In this document: in pieces, positions 32,205 to 41,273 of the stretch
Layout: every line of letters starts with the position of its first letter
Numbering within the stretch: position 1 is the stretch's first letter
Source of the DNA: Olleya namhaensis
Lineage (GTDB): Bacteria > Bacteroidota > Bacteroidia > Flavobacteriales > Flavobacteriaceae
DNA length: 64,000 nucleotides
NCBI RefSeq assembly: GCF_900114005.1
Contig: NZ_FORM01000001.1
Span: 496,001 to 560,000 of the forward strand
Direction of reading: 5' to 3'
Translations under genes and position numbers: made by a program
The notes under the pieces: model-generated
What the model was told of the DNA's origin: nothing
Database searches by the model: none
Seen by the model: the letters and a program-made list of their open reading frames with translations, nothing else

Positions 32205-33185
32205 ATGAAAAAAGTCGCTATTTTAATTTTATTAGTATGCACAATACTATCGTGTAAAGAAGGTTCTTCTAAAAATCAACGTTTAGTACCACAATCTTCA
32301 GGAAACCTATACAATGTAAACGTTGTTATAGATAATGATCTTTGGAAAGGTAGAGTTGGTGATCAAGTTAGAGAGGTGTTAACAACGGTTGTTCCCGGAT
32401 TGCCTCAAGCAGAACCTATGTTTGATATAAATCAAATGCCACCACAAGTGTTTTCTGGATTCGCTACTCAAAACAGAATTGTTTTAAAAATTGAAAAAGG
32501 GGAAGACGAAGGGTTTAAAGTCCTATCTGATGCTTTTGCAAGACCTCAAAAATTGGTGGTAGTTAGTGGAAAAGACAATAACCAAATTATAAAATTGTTA
32601 AGCGCTAACAAAGACAAAATCTTAGAAACGTTTAAAAATCAAGAAATAGAGGCACGTCAAAAGCTAACTAGTAATTCGCCTCACGTTAATAATAATATTG
32701 AAAAGGTTTTAGGTTTAAAACTTCAGTTTCCTTCTGCTTATAGAGTAGCAAGAGAAGATGGTAATTTTTTCTGGATTAGAAAAAATTTAACGACTGGTAC
32801 TAATAACTTTATGATATATCAAATCCCTTTAACTGCTATAGATAAAGAAGGTGATATTATAGAGCAGGTTATTAGAATTAGAGACAGTGTGGGTCAAAAA
32901 TATGTTCCAGGACCAACAGATGGATCTTATATGATGACAGAGGAGGCGTATACACCGTTTTTATACAATACAATTATAGACAATAAGCCCGCTTATGAAG
33001 TTAGAAGTACTTGGGAAATTAAAGACAGCTATAATGCAGGACCATTTTTAAACTATATGGTTGAAGATAAAATTAACAACCGTTATGTGGTTATTGAAGG
33101 GTTTACTTTTGCTCCATCAGTAAGTAAACGTGATTTTGTTTTAGAGCTTGAATCTATTATAAAATCTTTAGAAATAAACAAGTAA
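32205..33185 (+). CDS. DUF4837 family lipoprotein
   Basis: A 326-aa lipoprotein. MKKVAILILLVCTILSC gives a lipobox with Cys17. The rest matches DUF4837 proteins of Bacteroidota: an N-terminal half with NVVIDNDLWKGRVGDQVREVL and a second half containing FFWIRKNLTTGTNNFMIYQIP and MMTEEAYTPFLYN. The function is unknown; these genes commonly precede tatA/M23 genes in flavobacteria, as here. It follows mltD by 23 nt and ends at a strong bidirectional terminator. Confidence 0.8.
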   Translation: MKKVAILILLVCTILSCKEGSSKNQRLVPQSSGNLYNVNVVIDNDLWKGRVGDQVREVLTTVVPGLPQAEPMFDINQMPPQVFSGFATQNRIVLKIEKGEDEGFKVLSDAFARPQKLVVVSGKDNNQIIKLLSANKDKILETFKNQEIEARQKLTSNSPHVNNNIEKVLGLKLQFPSAYRVAREDGNFFWIRKNLTTGTNNFMIYQIPLTAIDKEGDIIEQVIRIRDSVGQKYVPGPTDGSYMMTEEAYTPFLYNTIIDNKPAYEVRSTWEIKDSYNAGPFLNYMVEDKINNRYVVIEGFTFAPSVSKRDFVLELESIIKSLEINK

Positions 33186-33202
33186 ACAAAATTTAAGAGC
33201 AT

Positions 33203-33235
33203 AAAAAAAACCAATGCAATGCATTGGTTTTTTTT
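33203..33235. terminator. Bidirectional terminator between the DUF4837 gene and tatA
   Basis: A8, CCAATGCA, TGCATTGG, T8: nearly loop-free palindrome active on both strands. Confidence 0.85.
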
Positions 33236-33252
33236 ATATGATAAAGTAAAAT

Positions 33253-33435
33253 TTACTTTTTCTCTTCGTTTTCTTCTTCTTCTTTGCTTGCGTCTTTAAA
33301 CTCTTTAATTCCGCTACCTAGTCCACGCATTAATTCTGGAATTTTCTTTCCGCCAAATAAAAGTAATATTGCTACTACTATTATAATCATTGAAGTTGGT
33401 CCTGGCATACCTAAAAATATACTTGCTGAAATCAT
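33253..33435 (-). CDS. tatA: Sec-independent translocase subunit TatA/E
   Basis: A 60-aa protein with one N-terminal membrane helix (about 13-29), the hinge [23 protein letters not shown] and a Glu/Lys-rich amphipathic tail, the standard TatA layout. TatA oligomers form the pore for twin-arginine substrates together with TatC. tatC is not in the window. A TAnnTTTG box lies 19-26 nt upstream. Confidence 0.93.
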   Translation of the reverse strand: MISASIFLGMPGPTSMIIIVVAILLLFGGKKIPELMRGLGSGIKEFKDASKEEEENEEKK

Positions 33436-33453
33436 AACTTAAAATTTAGACCA

Positions 33454-33461
33454 CAAAGTTA
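33454..33461 (-). promoter_or_regulatory. Putative tatA promoter minus-7 box TAACTTTG
   Basis: Exact TAnnTTTG on the minus strand, no minus-33 match. Confidence 0.45.
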
Positions 33462-33535
33462 ATAATTAAACTTTAATAATAACGTTAAAAGACTAACTTT
33501 AGCTTAACCTAAAGATGTTAGCACAAATTTTTATT

Positions 33536-33543
33536 TACTTTTG
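33536..33543 (+). promoter_or_regulatory. Putative near-leaderless promoter of the M23 gene, TACTTTTG
   Basis: Exact TAnnTTTG ending 8 nt before the ATG at 33552. The transcript would have only a few leader bases. Confidence 0.4.
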
Positions 33544-33551
33544 TTTTTAAT

Positions 33552-34421
33552 ATGGTAAAACCCGAAAAAAAATCTAAAAAAATTAAGAAGAAGTTACTAC
33601 ACAGGTATCGTTTGGTAATATTAAACGACGATACTTTTGAAGAAAGACTATCACTTAATTTAACGCGTCTAAATGTGTTTGTTTTAGGCACGCTGTCTGC
33701 AATATTTTTAATTGTTTTTACAACAATTTTAATAGCATTTACGCCATTAAAAGAATATATCCCTGGTTACTCCTCAACCTCACTTAAAAAGAAAGCTGTT
33801 AAGTTAAGTTTTAAAACAGACTCTTTGCAACGTGTTATAGACTTAAACGAAAAGTATTTTACGTCTATTAAGCAGGTGTTGCAAGGTGAGGTTAGTACAG
33901 TTCAATTTAATAAAGACTCGATAATTCAAGCAGCAAAACTTGAAGCAAGTCAAGTGGATTTAAACCCTATTAAAGAAGATTCTTTATTACGACAAAAAGT
34001 AGATAAGGAAGATAAATATAACTTGTTTGAAACCGCAAAATCCAGAGCTAGTTTTGTTTTGTTTCCGCCAGCAAATGGTACGATTAGCGAAAATTACAAT
34101 AGTAAAACAAAACACTATGCAGTAGATGTTGTTTTAGCAAAAGACACACCTATAAAGGCAACAGCGGATGGTACTGTTATTTTTGCAGAGTGGACAACGC
34201 AAACAGGTTATGTAATTATATTAGAACATAGCTACGGACTAATATCTGTATATAAGCATAATGCTTCATTAAACAAAAGTCAAGGTGATTTAGTAAAAGC
34301 AGGAGAAGTAATTGCTGCGTCTGGTAATTCGGGAGAGCTATCTACTGGACCACATTTGCATTTTGAATTATGGAGCGATGGCTATTCAGTAAACCCAACT
34401 AATTTTATAGATTTTAAATAA
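33552..34421 (+). CDS. M23 family (LytM) metallopeptidase, membrane-anchored
   Basis: A 289-aa protein. A very basic cytoplasmic N-terminus (about 1-45) precedes one membrane segment (about 46-65), then a short coiled coil and the LytM domain (about 170-285). Zinc ligands are in KHYAVDVV (H-x3-D) and GPHLHFELW (H-x-H); the conserved G-Y-V-I-I-L-E-H and Y-K-H-N strands are present. Such enzymes cut peptide cross-links in peptidoglycan or activate amidases. It overlaps the GH3 start in a TAATG junction. Confidence 0.88.
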   Translation: MVKPEKKSKKIKKKLLHRYRLVILNDDTFEERLSLNLTRLNVFVLGTLSAIFLIVFTTILIAFTPLKEYIPGYSSTSLKKKAVKLSFKTDSLQRVIDLNEKYFTSIKQVLQGEVSTVQFNKDSIIQAAKLEASQVDLNPIKEDSLLRQKVDKEDKYNLFETAKSRASFVLFPPANGTISENYNSKTKHYAVDVVLAKDTPIKATADGTVIFAEWTTQTGYVIILEHSYGLISVYKHNASLNKSQGDLVKAGEVIAASGNSGELSTGPHLHFELWSDGYSVNPTNFIDFK

Positions 34422-35923
34422 TGCTTTCACTAAAATCAGCTTTAGCTAAACCGTTTGCAAAACGCGTTTATAAGAAAATACAAAAATGGGCAAATAACCC
34501 CGTAGAAACACAAGATAAAGTTTTTAAAGATTTAATAAGCCAAGCAGCAGGTACTGCTTTTGGTATAGATCACGATTTTGTAAGTATCAATAATTATCAA
34601 GATTTTATAAAACGAGTGCCTATTAGAGATTACGAAGCTTTAAAACCTTACGTAGACCGTGTTGTGGCAGGAGAAAAAGATATCCTTTGGACAGGGAAAC
34701 CGCTGTATTTTGCAAAAACCTCAGGGACGACGTCTGGCGCTAAGTATATCCCCATTACAAAGCAAAGTATGCCAAACCATGTAAATGCTGCAAAAAATGC
34801 AATATTGCTTTACATTCATGAAACAGGAAATGCAAAGTTTGTAGATGGTAAAATGATATTTTTACAAGGTAGTCCTGTTTTAAAAGAGCAAAACGGAGTA
34901 CAACTAGGTCGTTTGTCTGGTATTGTAGCACATTTTGTTCCAAAATACCTTCAAAAAAATAGAATGCCTTCTTGGGAAACCAATTGTATTGAAGATTGGG
35001 AAACTAAGGTGGATGCTATTGTAGAAGAAACCGTAAACGAGGATATGTCTATAATTTCTGGAATACCATCGTGGGTGCAAATGTATTTTGAAAAACTGCA
35101 ACTTAAGACAGGAAAAAAGGTCGGTGATATTTTTAAAAATTTCAACCTTTTTATATTTGGCGGTGTTAATTACGAGCCTTACCGTGCTAAATTTGAGAAC
35201 TTAATAGGTCGGAAAGTCGATAGTATAGAATTGTATCCTGCAAGTGAAGGTTTTTTTGCATTTCAGGACAAGCAAGACAAAAAAGGAATGCTACTGCAAT
35301 TAAATTCTGGTATGTTTTACGAGTTTGTAAAAGCTGATGAGTTTTTTGATGAAAACCCTAAACGTATCACTATAAAAGATGTTGAGGTTGGTATTAATTA
35401 TGTTATGATAATATCTACCAATGCAGGACTTTGGTCTTATAACATAGGGGACACCGTTATGTTTACAGAAACAAAACCATACAGAGTTATCGTGTCTGGA
35501 AGAATCAAACATTTTATTTCGGCATTTGGAGAACATGTTATAGGTAAAGAGGTAGAACAGGCTATGAAGGACGCAACTGAAGGGTCTGAAGTTAGAATTA
35601 ACGAGTTTACGGTTGCACCACAAATAAGTCCAGAATCAGGATTACCGTATCATGAATGGTTTGTAGAGTTTGAGAATGATCCTAAAGATATTTCCGCTTT
35701 AGCGAAAAAAATAGACAAGTCTTTGCAAGAGCAGAACAGTTATTATTTAGATTTGTTAGCAGGAAAAGTTTTACAACCCTTGAAAATTACAAAGGTTGAA
35801 AAAAATGGATTTCAAAATTACATGAAATCAATAGGTAAGTTAGGAGGTCAAAATAAAATACCGCGATTAGCAAATGATCGTAAAATTGCTGACGCATTAA
35901 AATCATTCATTGTTACTAAATAA
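34421..35923 (+). CDS. GH3 auxin-responsive promoter family protein
   Basis: A 500-aa member of the GH3 branch of acyl-adenylate-forming enzymes; plant homologues couple hormones to amino acids. KTSGTTSGAKYIPIT (about 103-117) is the ATP-binding loop, ELYPASEGFFAFQ (about 272-284) corresponds to motif 2, and the C-terminal SGRIKHFISAFGEHVIGKEVEQAM (about 357-380) includes the hinge and C-domain. In flavobacteria this gene stands beside an M23 peptidase and a DUF6909 gene. The bacterial acid and amine substrates are unknown. Confidence 0.88.
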   Translation: MLSLKSALAKPFAKRVYKKIQKWANNPVETQDKVFKDLISQAAGTAFGIDHDFVSINNYQDFIKRVPIRDYEALKPYVDRVVAGEKDILWTGKPLYFAKTSGTTSGAKYIPITKQSMPNHVNAAKNAILLYIHETGNAKFVDGKMIFLQGSPVLKEQNGVQLGRLSGIVAHFVPKYLQKNRMPSWETNCIEDWETKVDAIVEETVNEDMSIISGIPSWVQMYFEKLQLKTGKKVGDIFKNFNLFIFGGVNYEPYRAKFENLIGRKVDSIELYPASEGFFAFQDKQDKKGMLLQLNSGMFYEFVKADEFFDENPKRITIKDVEVGINYVMIISTNAGLWSYNIGDTVMFTETKPYRVIVSGRIKHFISAFGEHVIGKEVEQAMKDATEGSEVRINEFTVAPQISPESGLPYHEWFVEFENDPKDISALAKKIDKSLQEQNSYYLDLLAGKVLQPLKITKVEKNGFQNYMKSIGKLGGQNKIPRLANDRKIADALKSFIVTK

Positions 35924-35926
35924 TAG

Positions 35927-35934
35927 TATCTTTG
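35927..35934 (+). promoter_or_regulatory. Putative promoter minus-7 box TATCTTTG before the DUF6909-like gene
   Basis: Exact TAnnTTTG located 3 nt after the GH3 stop and 27 nt before the ATG. A TTG is 14 nt upstream, which is too close for an ideal minus-33. Confidence 0.4.
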
Positions 35935-35960
35935 AACGTTAAATACATTATATAAGTAGT

Positions 35961-37646
35961 ATGATTAAACAACATGAAAGAACGAGAGCGCAAGAAAGCT
36001 CAAATGCAATAGAGCGCATGTATATAACTATGCGTCACTTATTTAATAGAGGTTTTTATAAGCCTATGGGTGTGTCAGGAGAGACACTGCGTGAAGCATT
36101 ATTAGTATTAAGACCAGAAATTTATGGATCTGTAGCAGATGAGAAAGCAGAATTAGAAGGCTTACTTTATGTTATAGATAGACTGCCTCACGGTATTGAA
36201 GAGTGTCGTTTTATTAACCTTACAAGTGATGAAGGTTATAAAGATTCTCATTTTGAAGCTATAATTCCGCCTAAGCGTAGAAGAAATTGTTATCGTATTG
36301 ATGACGAGCAAATGAATATTGAAATCACTAGAGGACGTTCTGAAATTTATGATATTTTAACACACCTTACATTTTTGTTTGTTGAATCTCATAAGATTAG
36401 TAAACGTGTTATTATTGATGAAAACGGTGCTACAACTAGAGATTGGCAAAAATTAGAAGCAGCAGTTTTAAATAAGAAAAAGCTAACACAAAAAGAACGT
36501 GAAATAGCTATTACGCATACAGCAAATATTTTAGGTCGTACGTTTAAAGAACTCTCTACAGTATATGACGTATTTGCATTACCAAGCAAGCCAGAACGTT
36601 TATTACATATAGTGTATTGGTTAGGTAAATTAGCAATTGAAGAAGTTGTTGAAAACAGTAAGCGTACCGTAACTTTTAGCCCGGTTTTAAGAGAACGATT
36701 AGGGCACCATATTCATGGTGAAATGTGGGCGAATACAATAAAAGAGACTTTAAAAAAAGAAGGCCTTTTAGAAAGACCAATACATATAATTAGTGCCAAT
36801 TTACATAGTGTAATGAATACGCTTTATGCACCAATAGCATTAAAAGCAGAAACATCTAAAACCGAAATTTTTAAGGTTTATGAAGCATTAAGTCAAAGTG
36901 ATAATAAAGCATTAAGAAAAAAAGTAACTCAAAAAGCAGAACAGCAAGGGATGATCTTTATAAAAGATACTTCTGGGACTAATATTGATGTTCAGATTTT
37001 TGATACAGCTAAAATAGATTTATCTAAAACAGATTTAAATTTACCAAAACAAGAAAAAGATAAAGAAGCACCAGTGCTTTTTGTTATGGATTACGCTTTT
37101 GGAGAGCAAGCATATGAGACTATAGACGAGTTTTTAAAGCCTTTTAGTGAAGATGGCAGCAAGACACATCTAAATATAGAATCTGTCTCTATTATGGGTA
37201 AAGCAGGTATCTTAGAAGGAGGTAAAGGTGATATTATGATACCTTCAGCACATATTTTTGAAGGTACTGCAGATAATTACCCTTTTAAAAACGAATTAAG
37301 TAAGGTTGATTTAGAAGGTCAAGGTGTTTCTGTTTTTGAAGGCGCCATGATTACGGTGCTAGGAACCTCTTTACAAAATAAAGATATTTTAAAATTCTTT
37401 TATAATTCTACATGGAATGTGATAGGGTTAGAAATGGAAGGAGCACATTATCAAAAAGCAATACAGGCAGCGTCTAAAGTTAGAGGCAGTATAAATCCTG
37501 ACGTAAAAGTTAGATATGCTTATTACGCAAGTGATAACCCATTAGAAACAGGAGGAACGCTAGCTTCTGGAGGTTTAGGTACTTCTGGTGTAAAACCAAC
37601 ATACCTTATTACAAGAAAAATTTTACAACAAATATTTAACCAATAA
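35961..37646 (+). CDS. DUF6909-like protein with nucleoside-phosphorylase-like C-terminal segment
   Basis: A 561-aa cytoplasmic protein, conserved in flavobacteria and, as I recall it, called DUF6909. The N-terminal half is helical (RMYITMRHLFNRGFYKPMGVSGETLREALLVLRPEIYG). The C-terminal part (about 370-555) has VLFVMDYAFGEQAYE, SVSIMGKAGILEGGKGDIMIP and NVIGLEMEGAHYQKAIQ; the V-I-x-x-E-M-E-G-A strand-helix resembles the purine-binding E-M-E motif of nucleoside phosphorylases. No catalytic proof is possible by eye. The next gene begins 12 nt later. Confidence 0.6.
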   Translation: MIKQHERTRAQESSNAIERMYITMRHLFNRGFYKPMGVSGETLREALLVLRPEIYGSVADEKAELEGLLYVIDRLPHGIEECRFINLTSDEGYKDSHFEAIIPPKRRRNCYRIDDEQMNIEITRGRSEIYDILTHLTFLFVESHKISKRVIIDENGATTRDWQKLEAAVLNKKKLTQKEREIAITHTANILGRTFKELSTVYDVFALPSKPERLLHIVYWLGKLAIEEVVENSKRTVTFSPVLRERLGHHIHGEMWANTIKETLKKEGLLERPIHIISANLHSVMNTLYAPIALKAETSKTEIFKVYEALSQSDNKALRKKVTQKAEQQGMIFIKDTSGTNIDVQIFDTAKIDLSKTDLNLPKQEKDKEAPVLFVMDYAFGEQAYETIDEFLKPFSEDGSKTHLNIESVSIMGKAGILEGGKGDIMIPSAHIFEGTADNYPFKNELSKVDLEGQGVSVFEGAMITVLGTSLQNKDILKFFYNSTWNVIGLEMEGAHYQKAIQAASKVRGSINPDVKVRYAYYASDNPLETGGTLASGGLGTSGVKPTYLITRKILQQIFNQ

Positions 37647-37658
37647 TTAATTTAAATC

Positions 37659-38732
37659 ATGAGTCAAGAATTACCTAAAAATAATGACAATAAATCCGAA
37701 GAAGTAGATTTATTAGTCTTTTTTAACCTAATAGGGAATGCTTTTGGTAAAGTGTATTCTTTTTTTGAGAGAATATTTAAAACTATTTATAAACTTATAA
37801 TTGCACTTTTATTGCATTTGTTTAAGTCTGCTAAATGGTATGCTATAGGAATTATTGTGAGTTTTGCTATTGGTTATGGTTTGGATAGTTTAAAGGAGAA
37901 AAATTATGGGGCTAATATGTTTATAAACACTAATTTTAATTCTACACGTCAGGTTTATGAAAACATGCGAAACCTAAATCAGTTAGCCGCAATTGATCAT
38001 GATAGCAAAGAGATAGCAAGGCAATTAAAAATAAGTGAAGAGGAAGCTAGTAAAATCAAAAATTTCTATATTGAACCAGATATTGATCAAAATACACAAA
38101 TGGAAATGTATGTTGCATATAGATCGGGTTTAGATTCTGTTTCTCGAGTAGAATCGACTTTTAAAGATTACCTTGAAGGACTTAATAGTTATAGTTTTAA
38201 ATCACATAAAATAGGTGTTCTAGCAACTGATAAAAATGTTTATAAGAGTTTAAAAAATAATTTTGTTTCTTTTTTAAGAAAGAATCCTTATTTGGATTCT
38301 TTAAAGCAAATAAATTCTGTAAATATTAACGCCAAAATAAAAGACATTACTGGTCAAATACAGAAGTTAGATTCTTTAAAAAATAGTTATTTAGCCATTA
38401 GAATTAAGGAGTCTGATAAATCCGTGTCCGATAATGGTGGCAGTGGTACTAATTTTTATATGGGTAATTCACAACCTAATGAATTGTTAGTTGATGAATC
38501 AAACTTAACGACTTTATTATTTAATTTAACTCAACAAAAGACAAACTTAGAAAATAATTTAGATTTAAATCGAAATATTATTGATGTAGTTTCTGATTTT
38601 CCACCATCTGGTTATGATGTATCGCAATGGACAGATTATTTTAAATTTACATTTCCAATTATTGCGTTTATTTTGATTTTTCTAGTTATTATGTTTATTA
38701 ATTTGAGTAGATTTTTGAAGTCTCAATCGTAA
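37659..38732 (+). CDS. Wzz-like chain-length / polysaccharide co-polymerase membrane protein
   Basis: A 357-aa protein with two membrane segments, near residues 62-80 and 322-345, enclosing a mainly helical periplasmic part of about 240 residues (coiled-coil stretch NINAKIKDITGQIQKLDSLKNSYLAIR). This is the Wzz/PCP topology. No cytoplasmic tyrosine-kinase domain is attached. It sits directly before the polysaccharide locus, which supports a role in chain length or export. An inverted repeat lies at the stop codon. Sequence matches to Wzz are weak, so topology and context are the main evidence. Confidence 0.6.
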   Translation: MSQELPKNNDNKSEEVDLLVFFNLIGNAFGKVYSFFERIFKTIYKLIIALLLHLFKSAKWYAIGIIVSFAIGYGLDSLKEKNYGANMFINTNFNSTRQVYENMRNLNQLAAIDHDSKEIARQLKISEEEASKIKNFYIEPDIDQNTQMEMYVAYRSGLDSVSRVESTFKDYLEGLNSYSFKSHKIGVLATDKNVYKSLKNNFVSFLRKNPYLDSLKQINSVNINAKIKDITGQIQKLDSLKNSYLAIRIKESDKSVSDNGGSGTNFYMGNSQPNELLVDESNLTTLLFNLTQQKTNLENNLDLNRNIIDVVSDFPPSGYDVSQWTDYFKFTFPIIAFILIFLVIMFINLSRFLKSQS

Positions 38733-38760
38733 TTTAAAAACGCTAAAGATGTTTTTAAAT
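38732..38760 (+). terminator. Inverted repeat after the Wzz-like gene, weak terminator
   Basis: ATTTAAAAAC and GTTTTTAAAT with a 9-nt loop, starting at the stop codon. The T-run is inside the stem, so termination would be weak. Confidence 0.4.
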
Positions 38761-38822
38761 AAAAAAATTAATAGTATAATTTTTAGTTGATATTAACTGT
38801 TAAACTGTAAGAGAAATAATTT

Positions 38823-39830
38823 ATGTACACAGAAAAATATCATGATCATAATTTATCTAATTTTTCTTTTTTAGTCACTGGTGGAGCTGGATTTATAGGT
38901 TCAAATTTGGTAGAGTATTTACTTAATTATAATGCTAAAGAAGTAGTTGTTTTAGACAATTTGGAAACAGGTAAATTAGAAAATCTAAAAAAGTTTAAAG
39001 GGTATGATAATTATAGGTTTATTAAAGGAGATATTAGAGATTTAGAGACCTGTAAGCAATCAATGAATGGTATTGATTATGTTTTTCATCAAGCAGCTTT
39101 AGGTTCTGTTCCTAGGTCTATTGACAATCCTATTGCAAGTAATAGTACAAATATTGGCGGTTTTTTAAATGTTTTAGTGGCCTCAAAAGATTCAAATAGT
39201 GTTAAAAGAGTTGTGTATGCAGCATCTTCAAGTACTTATGGAGATAGCCTTATTTTACCAAAAAAAGAAGATAATATCGGAAAATTGTTATCACCATATG
39301 CTGTTACAAAATATGTAAACGAACTTTATGCAGATGTATTTTATAAAGTATATGGCTTGGAAACTATAGGTCTAAGATATTTTAACGTTTTTGGACCTAG
39401 GCAAGACCCTAACGGTGCCTATGCGGCGGTAATACCTAAATTTATTACTCAATTACTATACGATCAATCAGTTATTATCAATGGAGATGGGGAGCATTCT
39501 CGGGATTTTACTTTTATCGAAAATGTAATACAAGCTAATTTAAAAGCAATGCTATCTACTAAAAAAGAAGTTGTAAATCAAGTTTATAATATTGGTTGTG
39601 GTGCCCAAGTTAGCCTAAATCAGCTTACTGCGGGAATAATTAGTGCGCTTAAGGATTTGAAACATGCTACTAATAGTAAAATAATTTATGGAGAAACAAG
39701 GCTTGGGGATGTAAAGCATTCACTTGCCGATATTTCAAAAGCAGCAAATGAATTAAATTATTTTCCAAAATATAATTTTGAAGAGGGTCTTACTAAAACT
39801 ACATCATGGTTTTATAATCAAGAAAAATAA
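38823..39830 (+). CDS. UDP-GlcNAc 4-epimerase-type SDR (WbpP/TviC-like)
   Basis: A 335-aa NAD-dependent extended SDR. VTGGAGFIGSNLVEYLL (about 18-34) binds NAD; AASSSTYGDS and the catalytic Y-x3-K in SPYAVTKYVNELYA (about 159-172) are intact. NVFGPRQDPNGAYAAVIPKF is typical of WbpP/TviC-type UDP-N-acetylhexosamine 4-epimerases rather than GalE. The likely reaction is UDP-GlcNAc (or UDP-GlcNAcA) to its galacto epimer. The partner dehydrogenase follows with a TAATG overlap. It is the first gene of the surface-polysaccharide locus. Confidence 0.82.
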   Translation: MYTEKYHDHNLSNFSFLVTGGAGFIGSNLVEYLLNYNAKEVVVLDNLETGKLENLKKFKGYDNYRFIKGDIRDLETCKQSMNGIDYVFHQAALGSVPRSIDNPIASNSTNIGGFLNVLVASKDSNSVKRVVYAASSSTYGDSLILPKKEDNIGKLLSPYAVTKYVNELYADVFYKVYGLETIGLRYFNVFGPRQDPNGAYAAVIPKFITQLLYDQSVIINGDGEHSRDFTFIENVIQANLKAMLSTKKEVVNQVYNIGCGAQVSLNQLTAGIISALKDLKHATNSKIIYGETRLGDVKHSLADISKAANELNYFPKYNFEEGLTKTTSWFYNQEK

Positions 39831-41083
39831 TGAATGATAAAATAGTAATAGTTGGCCTAGGTTATGTTGGTTTGCCTTTAGCTGTAGAGTTTTCTAAAAA
39901 ATTTAATGTTATTGGATTTGATATAAATACTTCACGAATATCAGAGCTTAGAAATAACATAGATCGTACATTAGAAGTTTCTTCAGGTGTTTTAAGCACT
40001 TCTAAATCATTGTTTTTTACCTCTGATATAAACGATCTTAAAGATGCCAATATATACATTGTTACTGTTCCTACCCCAATTACTAAACATAAGACTCCTA
40101 ATTTACACCCTATAATAGAAGCAAGTAAAACGATTGGAAAAGTATTAAAAAAGGAGGATATAGTAATCTATGAATCTACTGTCTTTCCTGGTTGTACCGA
40201 GGAAGTGTGCGTGCCTATTTTAGCTAAATATAGTGGGCTTAAATTTAATGAAGATTTTTATTGTGGTTATTCACCAGAGCGGATTAATCCGGGAGATAAA
40301 GTGCATACAATAAGTAAAATAATTAAAGTTACTTCCGGAAGTACACCTGCAGTAGCTACAAAAGTAGATAATCTATATAGGACAATAATAACTGCAGGAA
40401 CTCATAAAACAAGCTCTATTAAAGTTGCTGAAGCGGCTAAAGTAATTGAAAATACACAACGTGATTTGAATATTGCATTTATTAATGAGTTAGCGCTTAT
40501 TTTTGATAGGCTTGATATTGATACTGCGCAGGTTTTAGCAGCAGCAGGAACAAAGTGGAATTTTTTACCATTTACACCAGGTTTAGTTGGTGGTCACTGT
40601 ATTGGTGTAGACCCTTATTATTTAACTCATAAAGCTGAGTCAGTTGGGTATTATCCCCAGGTGATACTATCAGGACGTAGGATAAACTCTAATATGGGGA
40701 TTTTTGTGGCTAATAAATTAATTAAACTATTAGCATTAAAGGGAAATGAAATAAAAGGAGCTAAAGTTCTAATAATGGGAATTACATTTAAGGAAAATTG
40801 CCCAGACATTAGAAACACTGGTGTAATAAATGTCTTTAATGAACTAAGTGAATTTGGATTAAAGGTTGATGTTTATGATTCTTTTGCAAATAAAGATGAA
40901 GTAAAGAAAGAATATAACATAGATTTAATTTCGGAAATATCACAAAATTATAAAGCTATTGTGTTAGCAGTTAAACATGATAAATTTAAAGACTTAGATT
41001 GGAACAAAATACTAAATGATGATACCATAGTATTTGATTTGAAGAATTTTTTACCAGATAATATTGTTTCAGCAAGACTTTAG
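39830..41083 (+). CDS. Nucleotide-sugar 6-dehydrogenase (TviB/WbpO-like)
   Basis: A 417-aa UDP-sugar dehydrogenase of the UDP-Glc/GDP-Man DH family. VGLGYVGLPLAVEFSK (about 7-22) binds NAD, ESTVFPGCTEEVC is the second motif, and the catalytic Cys lies in GLVGGHCIGVDPYYL (about 250-264). The C-terminal domain with GITFKENCPDIRNT is complete. TviB/WbpO enzymes oxidise UDP-GlcNAc or UDP-GalNAc to the uronic acid. Paired with the upstream epimerase it probably supplies UDP-GalNAcA. The reading frame starts in the stop of the epimerase gene (TAATG). Confidence 0.88.
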   Translation: MNDKIVIVGLGYVGLPLAVEFSKKFNVIGFDINTSRISELRNNIDRTLEVSSGVLSTSKSLFFTSDINDLKDANIYIVTVPTPITKHKTPNLHPIIEASKTIGKVLKKEDIVIYESTVFPGCTEEVCVPILAKYSGLKFNEDFYCGYSPERINPGDKVHTISKIIKVTSGSTPAVATKVDNLYRTIITAGTHKTSSIKVAEAAKVIENTQRDLNIAFINELALIFDRLDIDTAQVLAAAGTKWNFLPFTPGLVGGHCIGVDPYYLTHKAESVGYYPQVILSGRRINSNMGIFVANKLIKLLALKGNEIKGAKVLIMGITFKENCPDIRNTGVINVFNELSEFGLKVDVYDSFANKDEVKKEYNIDLISEISQNYKAIVLAVKHDKFKDLDWNKILNDDTIVFDLKNFLPDNIVSARL

Positions 41084-41203
41084 TTATTGAGATTTTATTG
41101 TTCAAATCAACATTACCCTTACAATATATCGATGAATAATCATTTTAATCGGTAAAACTATTATATTTAGAATGTTAAAATTTAATTGGCTTTGTAAAAA
41201 GAT

Positions 41204-41211
41204 TACTTTTG
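41204..41211 (+). promoter_or_regulatory. Promoter minus-7 box TACTTTTG of the rml-cys operon
   Basis: Exact TAnnTTTG in the 190-bp gap before rmlB. TTTA lies 19 nt upstream and TTG 15 nt upstream. It is 63-70 nt before the ATG. No terminator hairpin is evident in the gap. Confidence 0.5.
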
Positions 41212-41273
41212 ATACTTTATTTAAAGTTCTCACATATAACATATAAACTAAAACTTAAAAGAATACAAAAAAT

